Assembly (NCBI GenBank): GCA_945910005.1 | Contig: OX246739.1 | Span: 8,028,001-8,092,000, forward strand | DNA length: 64,000 bases | DNA from: Isoperla grammatica | Taxonomy: Eukaryota; Arthropoda; Insecta; Plecoptera; Perlodidae | Direction of reading: 5' to 3' | In this document: piece after piece, positions 49,081 through 59,838 of the stretch | How positions within the stretch are numbered: the stretch's first letter is position 1 | Layout of the letters: each line of letters begins with the position of its first letter | Notes under the pieces: generated by a model | The model's database searches: none | The model's input: only the letters and a program-made list of their open reading frames with translations | Told to the model about the DNA's origin: nothing | Program-made: the position numbers and the translations under genes

Positions 49081-49444
49081 TCACATGAAATTCTTGAAAT
49101 TCCTAAAACCATATTTTCTACTACCCAGTATATAAATTACTGCTCTGTTAGGTTGTAGGTTACTGCTCTGTTAGGTTAGGTTACTGCTCTGTTAGGTTAT
49201 AGGTTACAGGAAAAAATTATGTTATTATTCATTTTCTTTTCACGTTCCCTTTGTAGGTTAGATTTAAACATGTTTAATGTCTTATTATTATTCTTGTACA
49301 TTCTCACCTTATATACTTATTTATTTTAATTTGCTGCAATTATGTAGACTGCTTCCAATGCACAAGTATACTCTACTTCTATTGGAAGTTCTCTGCAACT
49401 GTATCCCATACTATGTAAAAATGTGTATTACATGGCAAAATAAA

Positions 49445-49445
<1 letters not shown>

Positions 49446-49497
<52 letters not shown>

Positions 49498-49498
49498 A
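49446..49498. repeat. (TAC)n microsatellite
   Basis: About 17 TAC units at the LINE 3' end. Confidence 0.97.
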
Positions 49499-50840
49499 CA
49501 GTTGCTGATTGAATTCAGCGACCCAGCGAGTCTCAATCAGTTCTTCGAATTGTCTGAGACAAAAGCCAATATTCCATAAGATTGTTGGCTTTTAAAACCT
49601 CAGTTCCCTTGATAAATGAATGCTGGATGTGTCATATATATTTCATAATGTGATATATCTAGATAAAACACGGTACACACATTTTATTAGCACCTAAAAC
49701 GGATGATTTTGTAACCTACGCCGTATGTTTACGTTGAACGTATCCGCACTCGAGCGTCCATATTGGAGTCGAATGCAGCGCTCCTGGTGAGACCTTTAAC
49801 CGCCTATAGGCTTATACATATGAGCTACCCACGATACATCGAGTTTTTTTTTCTTTCCAGCGAAAGCTCAAACAAAATGCACGATGTGTTTTAAACTTGT
49901 GTGTGTCGTCTTCTGAAGAGTGATAATGTTTCGAATGCAGGTTGCCCCAGGGGGGTTGGATTCAGTTCCCGGTTCAACACCAGCTATAGCTATAATACCT
50001 ATATAGTACATTTGGGATCTCCTAACGTAAATCGGTTATAATATTTTAAAATGTTTACATAATCAATTTTCATATATTCTAATAACTTTCCTTAGTGTCA
50101 AAAAAATTCATGACTGGTCTACAAAATAGTCGCCAGTTTTTTTCTTTTTTTTTTTCTTTGTGGATTAAATGGTAAAATATAATATTCTAAAGCTCGCTTA
50201 TTTTGCATTTACTGATGCTAATTGGTAATTCAAGTTATTGAGAGTATTATTGTTAGTATGGCGGTTGTAAGAAACGGCGGTCATCGAGAAGGGTTGTGGT
50301 TGTTGTTATTGTTATTGTTTATGTTACGTTGGCGGCGCTGGCCGTGTGCATAGCGGTTCGAAACATCATACGATACGACGAACCAAGCCGAGAGACAAGT
50401 CCTGACAACTTTCGTTCTATTTCTCTAGACCGGTTTCGGTTGACTTATGAAGCCGTGACGTAACTAACGTCTCTTACAACGCCTGCCTGCCTACCTACCT
50501 ACCTGACACTTTACAACAATCTAGAAATATTCACCGCAGATAGCAAGAACCGTGGCAGAACGGATCTGTCACATTCACACCCTCAGTGGTGACGGGGCAC
50601 ACGTCTCACCCCCCACCCCACGGGGAGAGGGGAGACAAATGTAGCGTTTCCAGCATTGAAACAATCCTATGTATGAACCATTGAGCGGTATCTCCTGACA
50701 GTTTTAATGGCGTCGCGAGTTCGCTTGGTACGCTACATCAATTAATGGTTTACACAACAGGGACTCACGAAATATATATATATATATATATATAAAACAT
50801 ACATTTACTACCATCGATAATTGTATATGTCCGCGTTCGA
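49499..50840. other. non-coding interval
   Basis: No supported gene. B-box-like gattcagttcccggttc at about 49959, an (AT)n tract at 50771-50794, and a short (CCTA)n-like run at 50489-50500. Confidence 0.4.
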
Positions 50841-50844
50841 CGGT

Positions 50845-51003
50845 GTCTCATACGGTTGGGGAAGCGTTTGTCAATAGGTAGATACTAGATAGGTACGTGG
50901 GTTCCAATCCCGTACATGGCAAAGTTGTTTGTTTAATTGTCCTTGATCTTCGTCTATCACCACTCATCGTCTCGAGTAGCATGATACGCAAAGCAACAAG
51001 AAT
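50845..51003 (+). mobile_element. tRNA-derived SINE with conserved tail
   Basis: Head ggtgtctcatacggttggg (A box), then B box gtgggttccaatcccgta. The body contains cttgatcttcgtctatcacc and the tail cgtctcgagtagcatgatac then gcaaagcaacaagaa. Body and tail match the element at 20650. Confidence 0.65.
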
Positions 51004-51812
51004 CATTGCTACACATATAAGGCGGTGAGTGTACACAGGTAATATGTGACATATGCACGGTGGTAAACTAAGGGTGGTAACTGGAAGGTTGTCGCGCTAA
51101 CCACTGGTTCCTATTTACATCCATGCAGTGACATCGTATACATCTACCCGAATTGTGAATCGAACTCCTTATAAAGCACTATCCTCTAACTGGGGAACCC
51201 CATCCAACACGAGTTGACGTCACTCAGTGTCACACAGCCCCGTGGGTCTTCTATATAGTTACCCATCCACAAACAAGGAAAGCAAACCAAACAGTTAACA
51301 AGCAAACAATCATTAAACGAAGACTATTCACCGCCCCACGCACATCTAATAAGCAAGTCTCAACGCCATTCAAAGAAATGTACAGGCTACTCAATTCCAC
51401 CAGTGTTCGTACGTCACACACCATAGGTGGCAAACGTACATTTCAATCGTTGCCAACTAAACCGCGAAAAACAAAAAGGAATAAAACGTCATGTATGTAT
51501 GTATGTATGCGAGCAGCTATGCAGGCAGATAGATGCAGGTGATCTAAAAATACGCGCGCGCACAGTCTTGAAATGAACGGGCATTATGTATCTGTAAGTG
51601 AATCTAAAATTACACACATGCACGCTGCTATGCCACCACTGTTCTAGGTAAGGCGGGCCTACTGGCTATTTTCATGCCACCTGTGTTGTATGATGACGAC
51701 ACATTGTGGAATAGATAGAAGGAATATTTCAACATTGTTATAGAGCTCGGATCGTGGTCTCAACACAGCAACTACGAATTCCTAGACGTACAGTGAACTA
51801 GTTACGCAAAAC

Positions 51813-51848
<36 letters not shown>

Positions 51849-53280
51849 GTCGTGTGTCTATCGATCAACACAGTATTGTCAAACAGCCACTTTTATGTAA
51901 TTCCAAGCACGCATACTGGGCATTACTGGCAAGTGGCGCTTTGAACTTGCTAAGCCCTATCGTTAAACGCGTTCGAAAGGTTTGCCCCGTCCCCCACCCC
52001 CCAAACAAAAATGTTATGAATTACAATGAGATGAGAAAAAGGTAGTTTAAATTTTGAACATTTGAGCAATACTTTGAACAAATCCTGAGGCACATTGTGA
52101 TTAAATAGTTGATCAGCTATTTAAAAAATGAAAATGCTGTTTTTTAGCAGTTTACAAATCAGTAAAACGTTATTAGTAATAACCACATTTTTTTCTATTT
52201 GGTTTGTTACTTTTTAAACTTTGTACAAGCATCGGTGCTTTTATTTGTACAACCTAACAAACTATGCAAACATTTTACACGTATCTTATTTTGAATTTTG
52301 AATTATTCGTGACTGGATATTTTCACATTATTTCACATTATATTGAGAAAAATTAGATTTTCCCCCACACACATTTTCTCCGTGATTGTGTGAGCCGTGA
52401 TTGTGCACCCATTTTCACATCATGCGCCCTCAACATCATAAGCCAAACACAGAGGTCGTTTTGGTGCCAATCAATCCTCATCACTGGACATGTTCTCATT
52501 TACATGGCCATCGGATCATACTTACTTCCATAAACATATGCCCCGCTTGGCCAGTTTAAACTTAGCTACGTGACTTTAGCATAAATTCACCTCAAATCCA
52601 TCGGTTGTGTATAAGAACTGTAGGCCTATTGTCGAAGTAATCAAAACAAACGCATCCCGCGAATTAAAATGCTCAATAAAAAATAAAAATTAAAAAATTA
52701 AAAAAACGCCGAGCGCGACTAAGTGCAGGTTTCGATAATAATACGAGTATTTACAAGAAACCATCTGTGAATTGCAACGTATGAAATATACGGTCACGCA
52801 CACATTAGCTAAGAGTTATGATAACGTCTCTATGTGACGGATGGGTAAACACCACACATGGCACACTCACACACATACAGGAAACTGCAGCCGTAACCTT
52901 ATAATAACATGTTGTAATTTGTAAAAGTGAACAGAATTCGTCTTCTTCTTCGATGTAAATTAGTGCGTGAATAAAGTAGTGGGGGGCAAGCAAGGTGGCG
53001 GTGGTTGTGCACGAGGAAGTCGTAGGCGGCGGTGGAGGGGCTCTACCGCGCCGCGCTGGTTTGTTCACGTTCACGACGGGTACTACAACAACTCACTTTC
53101 ACTTATACCCAGCAAGCAAACACAATTCGTATCGGCCATAATAAAATCATGTTATAGCCAGCCATGGCAGCCACACTTGCAGGTGACGTAATAGTGGTTC
53201 GTTCGTATACGACGTACATCCCCAATGGCGTAACGGGATAGCCAATGAATGAGCATTGTTGATGCGTTTTGATATGAACG
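51004..53280. other. non-coding interval with poly(A) tract
   Basis: No supported gene. A 32-A run at 51816-51847 could be a retroposon tail. (TATG)n at 51492-51508. CRE octamer at 51215-51222 and TAGGCCTA at 52621-52628. Confidence 0.45.
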
Positions 53281-53710
53281 ACGCGATTAGACGACGTCCA
53301 AAACACGAGTAGACGCCGTCTGGAACTGGACTGACGTAATCTAACAATCGGGAGTTGAAAGCAATGTCAACTGTCGAGGTTCACTTATCTCATTTTGCTT
53401 CGACGAGAAACGACAACAATGTAACGCTGAGAGTAATGTCATTGTAAAATGATAACACATGTAAGGTATCGTCAATAGTGCAGTGTAATGTAACCCTACC
53501 CGAGTGTCACTAGACGGCGTCTAGGTAACAGGCAAGACGGCGGCCTTGCACGTTTCACGTCACGAGCTAGACGGCGTCTAGTCATCATCATCGTCATCGT
53601 TCCGTCGTCGCCCGGATCGACGCCTCCGATCGTGTGACGTCACATCACAACGCAATCACGAGTCCGTGACGTCAAGGGCCATCCCCCGGGGGTCCCCCCC
53701 CCCCCCCCCT
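53281..53710. promoter_or_regulatory. GC-rich cluster of TAGACGNCGTCTA palindromes and CRE sites
   Basis: CTAGACGGCGTCTAG occurs exactly at 53510-53524 and 53567-53581, with related half-matches near 53288 and 53309. Two CRE octamers TGACGTCA sit at 53635-53642 and 53667-53674, 32 bp apart. A 16-C run closes the region. The stretch is CpG-rich compared with its flanks. It could be an enhancer or CpG island in the intron just downstream of the micro-exon; this is inference. Confidence 0.4.
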
Positions 53711-53871
53711 CCCACGCTCTCTTACGCCGCCGGGAAGATAACGTGGATGTGTACGTAATTACACAGCTAACGTAACTACCCTATTTCAGAAACTCTGCCG
53801 TCGCAAGTTCGCGCTCCTCTCCAAGTTTAATCCCTGATATTCGCATGGAAAATTATGGTATGGTAACTTAC

Positions 53872-53919
53872 CCCTTCATTTCCTAGGAACTGTATTGTGG
53901 GACGGTCACTGTTTTTGTT
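53872..53919 (-). CDS. candidate 48-nt micro-exon of the minus-strand gene
   Basis: On the minus strand a strong acceptor (attctctttatttcag) ends at 53920 and a strong donor (GGG|gtaagtt) starts at 53871. The 48 nt between them are exactly 16 codons in phase 0, NKNSDRPTIQFLGNEG, with no stop. Phase 0 out agrees with phase 0 in at the exon at 2377-2065, so the joint would read ...FLGNEG-SISIPS.... The two strong sites at micro-exon spacing and the phase match support it. Against it are the 51-kb distance, the lack of a recognised family and the chance that such a pair of sites arises in 64 kb. Confidence 0.4.
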
Positions 53920-54661
53920 CTGAAATAAAGAGAATAATCAAATTACAACACTGGACCTGTCATGTCTGCACACAAAGCGTGAATTACACGGTGTACGTTG
54001 TGTAGTATAAGCAGCTAATTCGTTCAGCACATGCATAAACTACAACAAACTGACTGTTTTGAGATGAGGCCAAACATACTTCTGTCATGTTATAGAGAAT
54101 ACACGTTTACGATCAAACTCAGAACGTAGGTACGTCTAAAAGATAAACTACAAGTAAACATATACCAGACCGTCATAAAAGTAAAACACAATATACATGA
54201 ACGTCATTTGGTAAGCCCTTCTACGTAAGAACTGCAAACCAGCTCTATCTATAACTATACAGTTCACTTGTCAACATCGATAACGATGAAACAATTAGCT
54301 CGCACCAGACCAGCATCCATCTTCATCCATAAGTTGACCAACGGAAAAGTAGCCCCTCTTCCCAGGAGACAGACGCAACAGACTGTCACGGCCAGAACAC
54401 GCACTTCCTCTCTGGTGCGTCAGCCAAGCGGCCAGACACACGCATGTTTGTTTGTACGTTTTTATCAACGGAAATATTAACTTTGTTAAACGGTTGATAA
54501 TTTTTTTATGTGTGAGTGATTCATTAAAATAAATGTCTATCGCATTTAGTTATAAAACTGATTATTTACAAAAGAGGACAGCAAATACAACAACACAAAT
54601 GACACAATCGATGTACATATACTAATAACAATTTTGCGTACTAATCTAAGCTGTGAGGTAG
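53920..54661. other. non-coding interval
   Basis: No supported gene. The frame at 54268-54480 has no splice or domain support. Confidence 0.4.
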
Positions 54662-54691
54662 GGTGCACACCAACTTTACTTGGTGTGCACC
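54662..54691. repeat. perfect 12-bp-arm inverted repeat
   Basis: GGTGCACACCAA / TTGGTGTGCACC with a 6-nt loop (ctttac). Isolated; may be the core of a small fold-back element. Confidence 0.85.
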
Positions 54692-54784
54692 AGAGGTATA
54701 TTAGAGTGTTTGGATAGTTACGAAGGAATGTTCGAGGGCTGGTAGTATGACTTGTGACTTAGGAAAACCTTCAGTCAGAATTGC

Positions 54785-54855
54785 CGGTGACGATATCGAA
54801 CCGGCGACTTCCCGAATTAGAGTCCCCTGTGTTACAACTGAGTCACGTATATATC
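54785..54855 (-). mobile_element. tRNA-derived SINE head
   Basis: Minus strand: A-box-like gtgactcagttgtaacacag, then B box cgccggttcgatatcg about 35 bp later. Confidence 0.6.
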
Positions 54856-55635
54856 GGTAGATGGTTCATTTCAGTCTCAAAATTGTAAACGTTAAAACGT
54901 ATTCAATATATAGTTTGTATTTAATGAAAACAAATTTAGATCCATTATCTACCAAAATATATAAAACATTGAGACATTTTCAGGACAAACTGAAAATGCT
55001 CTACATAATGAAAACACTATTGGAAAAACTGGAAGTAGGTATCCAAACCTATAGCAATACGAAAATATTTAACACCTTGTTTACTTTTGAGAGCGTATAC
55101 AAGGCCATTCTGTGTGTTGTCCCTACTCATTCATATTCACGTCAAGTAGCATTAAACGATGATTGATTTTCTGCACGATTCGCCAGCACGTGTTCATCCA
55201 CGACATCATATCTTCGTCAGTATCTATATCTGCTCATCCTTTCGGTTTCCGACACAAGGTCGAAAAACGTTTCTTACACAGAATGAATGTATAACGATTT
55301 TTGCAAAAGATTCCTTATAGTACAAATTCACACGCTTAGGAATCAAGGAAAATAGAATATCAATCATAATTTCATGAGTGTTGCTATGCGCTTGTGTCAT
55401 AGAAAGAAAAATAAATATCCTCGATGCTTTCATAATGCATTCTGTAACAGCCTCGCCAGGCGCAGTGGGACACTAGAGAAAAAACTGACAATTGCAGTGT
55501 TTACGCTCCGTTACATTATTCAAAACTCGACGGCCAACAAGAACAAGTTTAGCATTTTGCTATAACTATAGGGCTTCTAAATCACGTGGCGTGCTTCTGT
55601 TCTGTTGGTATCAGGGGCGACCAAACGCGGCATTA
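54856..55635. other. AT-rich non-coding interval
   Basis: No supported gene or element. Confidence 0.4.
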
Positions 55636-55639
55636 TTTG

Positions 55640-55715
55640 CTCCACGACTGGAAAGCCCGACTATATAGGTGAAGAGTAATATCGGGTTCGATTCCCACCC
55701 CAACAGGTATTTGAG
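55640..55715 (+). mobile_element. tRNA-like SINE head remnant
   Basis: B box tcgggttcgattcccacccc with an eroded A-box region (ctccacgactggaaagc) upstream. Confidence 0.5.
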
Positions 55716-57230
55716 GGTGTTGCTTCCTCGGTCAAATAAACGCAACGAAGTGTTGAAACTTAAAGAGATGACAAATGTACCGCTGTATTCACTCGTATAA
55801 TCTTAAAAACACGAACGAAATGATTGTGGCCAGGCGTTTTAATTAGTACTTTAGAAAGTGGAACGATATTTGTACCTATTGCATTTAGAATGGATATAGA
55901 ATCCCAAACAATTGAGATTTTATTGAAATGAACTGATTTCACCCTTCTTTAATACTGAGCTCGGATTTGGGGGAGGGGAGGGGGGGGGGGGGTAGTCCGG
56001 GGAGAATTCCTCTTCCGTCGTTGTGGTTAGAAACAAATCACCTGAGTTAGTGGATTTCAGATGGACAATATCCCATGGACCCATGGCATGTGTTTGAATC
56101 ACTCCCACTCTATAATCACGCGACTTGCATAGCTGCTGTATTATTTATTGACAAGAAGTAGTTTGTGTGTCATCAATTGCAATCTCCTGTCATCAGTGGC
56201 GAGCCCAGGATGACACAATTAGAGAAGGGGCCCTTACTACGTTACTAGCTATAGTAGACGCATAGGAAGGTCAAGTCCCTAACGGGGAGCTAACTAGACT
56301 TTCATATCACACTCATCCCATAACATCTTACACATTTAAAACACATGAACTACATTGTTATAAAAATCGTAAAATATATGTATAAAATATAATTTATAAC
56401 TTGTCAATTTTGTGTCTAAAAGGATCAGCAGGTCTAATAAAAAATCTAAAAAAAAAAAAAAATGCCTGTCGGATTAAGCTATTTCATCAGGATAAGACTA
56501 GTTACTAGATTATCGGTCCTACTCCTAACCTTGCTTCCAACTTGGCAGCAGAAACAAATAATTTAAGAAAGTTGGGAAACAAACTCAGTAACTCAAGTCA
56601 CCATGGCTACGTATTCAGCATCACAATCAGTCGAAATGTGTAAATAGCCGGATCTAAAGGCAACCTAGGCCTACCTCTCACACCACCCAACACTCGGAAG
56701 CACTTTCCACGGCGGTACCGTTTCTATTGTGGGGTTACTCTCAAAATAACTCATTTGAAAAACAAAACATTAAAATACCGTTTTATATAAATCGGGACGA
56801 TGATTTTATTTAGATTTTAAAACCAAATTAAATCGATTTATATAAACGCGAAATGAACCTGTCGAGGTGCACTACCAAGTTAAAGACGGGGGGGGGGGGA
56901 GGCAGCATATATATCAAAAGTATATCAACAAGACTGGTGAACAGAATAGTTCGTTTCATTTGTTAAAAAATCGATGATTTTTATAAACTAAACAAATATT
57001 AGTAAAGTTTTATTCATGGAAACCAAACAAACAAAATCGGATTATTAAAGCCCCTCAAAACCAAACTCCCAATGCGTTTTACAAGCATCGACTGTGTGAG
57101 TGGTGATCAACCTGCAGCGTGACGCGAACAGAACTACCAGAGATCGACATATTATAGCACGTGCAAGTCCACGTGCGTTGCTCGCTTCACGTGCTCTCTA
57201 TGACGTTGCTCTCACTAATTCCAAGCACAT
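55716..57230. other. non-coding interval with poly(G) tracts
   Basis: No supported gene. 13-G run at 55980-55992, 12-G run at 56888-56899, TAGGCCTA at 56666-56673. Confidence 0.45.
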
Positions 57231-57272
57231 GTCTGTCTGTCTATCTGTCTGTCTGTCTGTCTGTCTGTCTGT
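57231..57272. repeat. (TCTG)n microsatellite
   Basis: About 10 TCTG units with one TCTA. Confidence 0.95.
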
Positions 57273-57469
57273 ATTACGATGATTACGTTTTCTACTTATT
57301 TTTTACACCGCTTAAACAAGATACGACTCATATTGAAATTGTATTATTAAATTGAATATTGGAAAATAAAATTGCAATGTGACAAATATATAAATAATTT
57401 TTAATTTCGACATAATTTAGGTAATCACTTATCACTTATCAGTATCTGCATCCTTACTTATCTGAGACG

Positions 57470-57498
57470 TAAATAAATAAATAAATAAATAAATAAAG
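57470..57498. repeat. (AAAT)n microsatellite
   Basis: Seven AAAT units, preceded by atctgagacgtaaat, reminiscent of the SINE tail motif gagacgtaaagc, so probably a SINE 3' end. Confidence 0.85.
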
Positions 57499-58435
57499 TG
57501 CGACATTTCCGTTTGGATCAAGCGGGTTCATGTCTACAAGATTTCAAATTTACCAAATATGTTGTGTCAATATATGCATACATTATCTAAAACACATGAC
57601 GACCAGACTAGGCAAGTCTAGTAAGTTCGTAATAAATGTGTAGAAAATTGTCTATGTAAATCAAAACGGAAGTTATGAAAGTGTTCGGCCGGGTCAACCA
57701 ACCTACAACAGGCTTGCGTCCAACTCGCATGAGGACAATAATTGTTATTTATTGCGTTCGGCAAGTGGTATTCTCACTGAAACCTTGGCTCTTCGATTAG
57801 GCCTCCATTTTATTACATTCATTTGAAATAAATTAATAATAATAACATGTCAAAATAATTGGTCATGAGGAAGTAATGACCCTCGATATGTCTCAAGTCA
57901 GGCCAAGGACGTACGGACGGACTAGGCCTATAGCAAGCAGTGGTTATATTATATTAGTTAATCCAAATATGTGCTTGATAAATTTAGAACCACGCGGGTG
58001 CGATGAAAGTGTGAAATTCCTCACTAAATTCTATAAAGAACATTATAAGCTTCCTGGGCGAGTGGCTGCCAACAACGTAGCGACACCGTAATACGCGAAA
58101 CAAACGTCATATTATACAGGGGTAACCTGCCGTAACCTCATCTCGGTTGTTATGACATTTTTAACACAACAATGTACATTTTGTTTCTTGTCATTAATAA
58201 ATAATGTATGTTTTGCTATTGTGACTAAACCCGAGCAATATTAATGCTAGATGTAATTTTAAAAAACTGATGCTACAGACGATGAGCTGAATTGAGTTTT
58301 TCTTGTAGGTATTTTTTGTTGTTGTAAATTGTACCAATTTAAAATATCCTCACATTATGAGATAATTACACTTATTGTCAAGAGTCTTTAGTGCTTATTT
58401 ATACTGTACCTACCACTTAAGGGTAATACTATTAT
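57499..58435. other. non-coding interval
   Basis: No supported gene. TAGGCCTA at 57923-57930. The 71-codon frame at 57876-58091 is unsupported. Confidence 0.4.
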
Positions 58436-58437
58436 GG

Positions 58438-58545
58438 CGTGGTGGTCGTTGCGGGATTAAGCGTTTGGTTGCTGCGTACCAGGTTCGAATCCTAGCGTGA
58501 GCATAGATGGCATGTGTCGCTTTTTCATCTTCATTCTCGATAGAT
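58438..58545 (+). mobile_element. tRNA-derived SINE head and body
   Basis: A-box-like gtggtcgttgcgggattaag, B box ccaggttcgaatcctagc about 35 bp later, then ttcatcttcattctcgatag, which resembles the cttcgtctatc/ctcga body of the 20650 and 50845 copies. Confidence 0.65.
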
Positions 58546-59742
58546 AACTAATTCAAACGAAAGGTTATTTTTTTCTGTTCTCCATAACAAACTAGTATTA
58601 TAAATTATAATTGAAGATGCCAATCGAAGCAACCCTCGTGAATACTGTTTTACCGTCGTGATTCCGTCACACAAAGACAAAGCAGCGATCATTGTTTACG
58701 TCATTAACAAGTCAATGCATACAGACATCTGCGATTGGCTGAGAATAAAACCAAGACTGGACGTTTCGCTGACCTTCTCAACAGCTTTCTCAAGACATCG
58801 ACAAACAAAACACATCATCGCGAACACGCGTCGCCGAACTTGGTCAACTCAACTGAATATATAGCAAGCAGTATTGCGACACATTCGTTATAATTATTTC
58901 GATTATATCAGACATTATGAAACGTTTCCATAATAATCGCTCGAACATATATTATGAAATGAATCGTTTTGAAAGGATTTCATCTTGAATGGAAAATACG
59001 AAAAAAGATAATGCTAAACAATAACGTAATAGAAAAAAGTCACGGATTCAATTACCATTATTAAATACCATAACAAAGTGTTCGACAAGAACATTACCTA
59101 CAGGCCTACTACAGCGTGTGCTTCGTGCGTGATAAAAACATATCAAATTTAGGTAATCCCATTTGAGTTGAAAATTAAAAAAAAGTAAACCGTTTCGATA
59201 TTATTAAGGATTTTTTTCATTTCATTTCATTTTTACATGTTGCGAACGAAAATGGGTAAATTTATACTGAGTACGATAAAACCAGCATATTACAAAAATA
59301 CTAAATGTCCAGCAAATGTGTAATGTGCCCCTTCCCTCCCCCATCAGTCAACAAAACAACTCCGTCGTCCATGTTCTGATTGCTCCGAACAATATTTACC
59401 ACTGTGTGGCTCGATTCCTCACAGCTGTAACTGTAAGCAAGCACGAGCTTCCGGCAGAAAATAATCTAGTAGAAAGTCAGGAAATCAAATTACAAATGCA
59501 TTCATTTTACACTAGTCAGACGATGCATACAAACAAACAACACAGGGGAATTTATCAAACCAAAAGAAGGAAATAAAAAATAAAAAAGGGGGGTTAAAAC
59601 CGTAAGAGTTCTGTGGCAGCCCCAGACCTCGGAGGCGAAACATTATGTCAGGTGATTTTTCAGCAGTGTTCAACAAAACAAATTACGGAAATAATGTTTA
59701 TATTGCCCATAGGACGTCGACCACCATGTATACCCTTTCATG
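58546..59742. other. non-coding interval
   Basis: No supported gene. The frame that later runs through the 60-bp array starts at 59613, but this leader has no recognisable protein feature. Confidence 0.4.
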
Positions 59743-59760
59743 AGGGGGGTGAGCCCCCCT
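59743..59760. repeat. G6/C6 hairpin
   Basis: AGGGGGG TGAG CCCCCCT: 7-bp perfect arms around a 4-nt loop, about 80 bp upstream of the 60-bp satellite. Confidence 0.85.
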
Positions 59761-59838
59761 ACCCCATGGGTGCTCCACCGTCTCAACGCTTGTCGCCTCA
59801 GCATCAGCTTGGAGTCAAGGCCATAAGGACGACAGAAG

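Larger units (their letters stand above)
48346..49498 (+). mobile_element. 5'-truncated LINE with (TAC)n tail
   Basis: Includes the RT remnant, a ~365-bp 3' UTR and a (TAC)n tail (49446-49498). The 3' UTR contains three near-copies of ctctgttaggtt-aggttactg (49138-49207), a 22-bp internal tandem repeat. Microsatellite-like tails instead of poly(A) are known for CR1/L2-like LINEs. I cannot identify target-site duplications. Confidence 0.82.
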
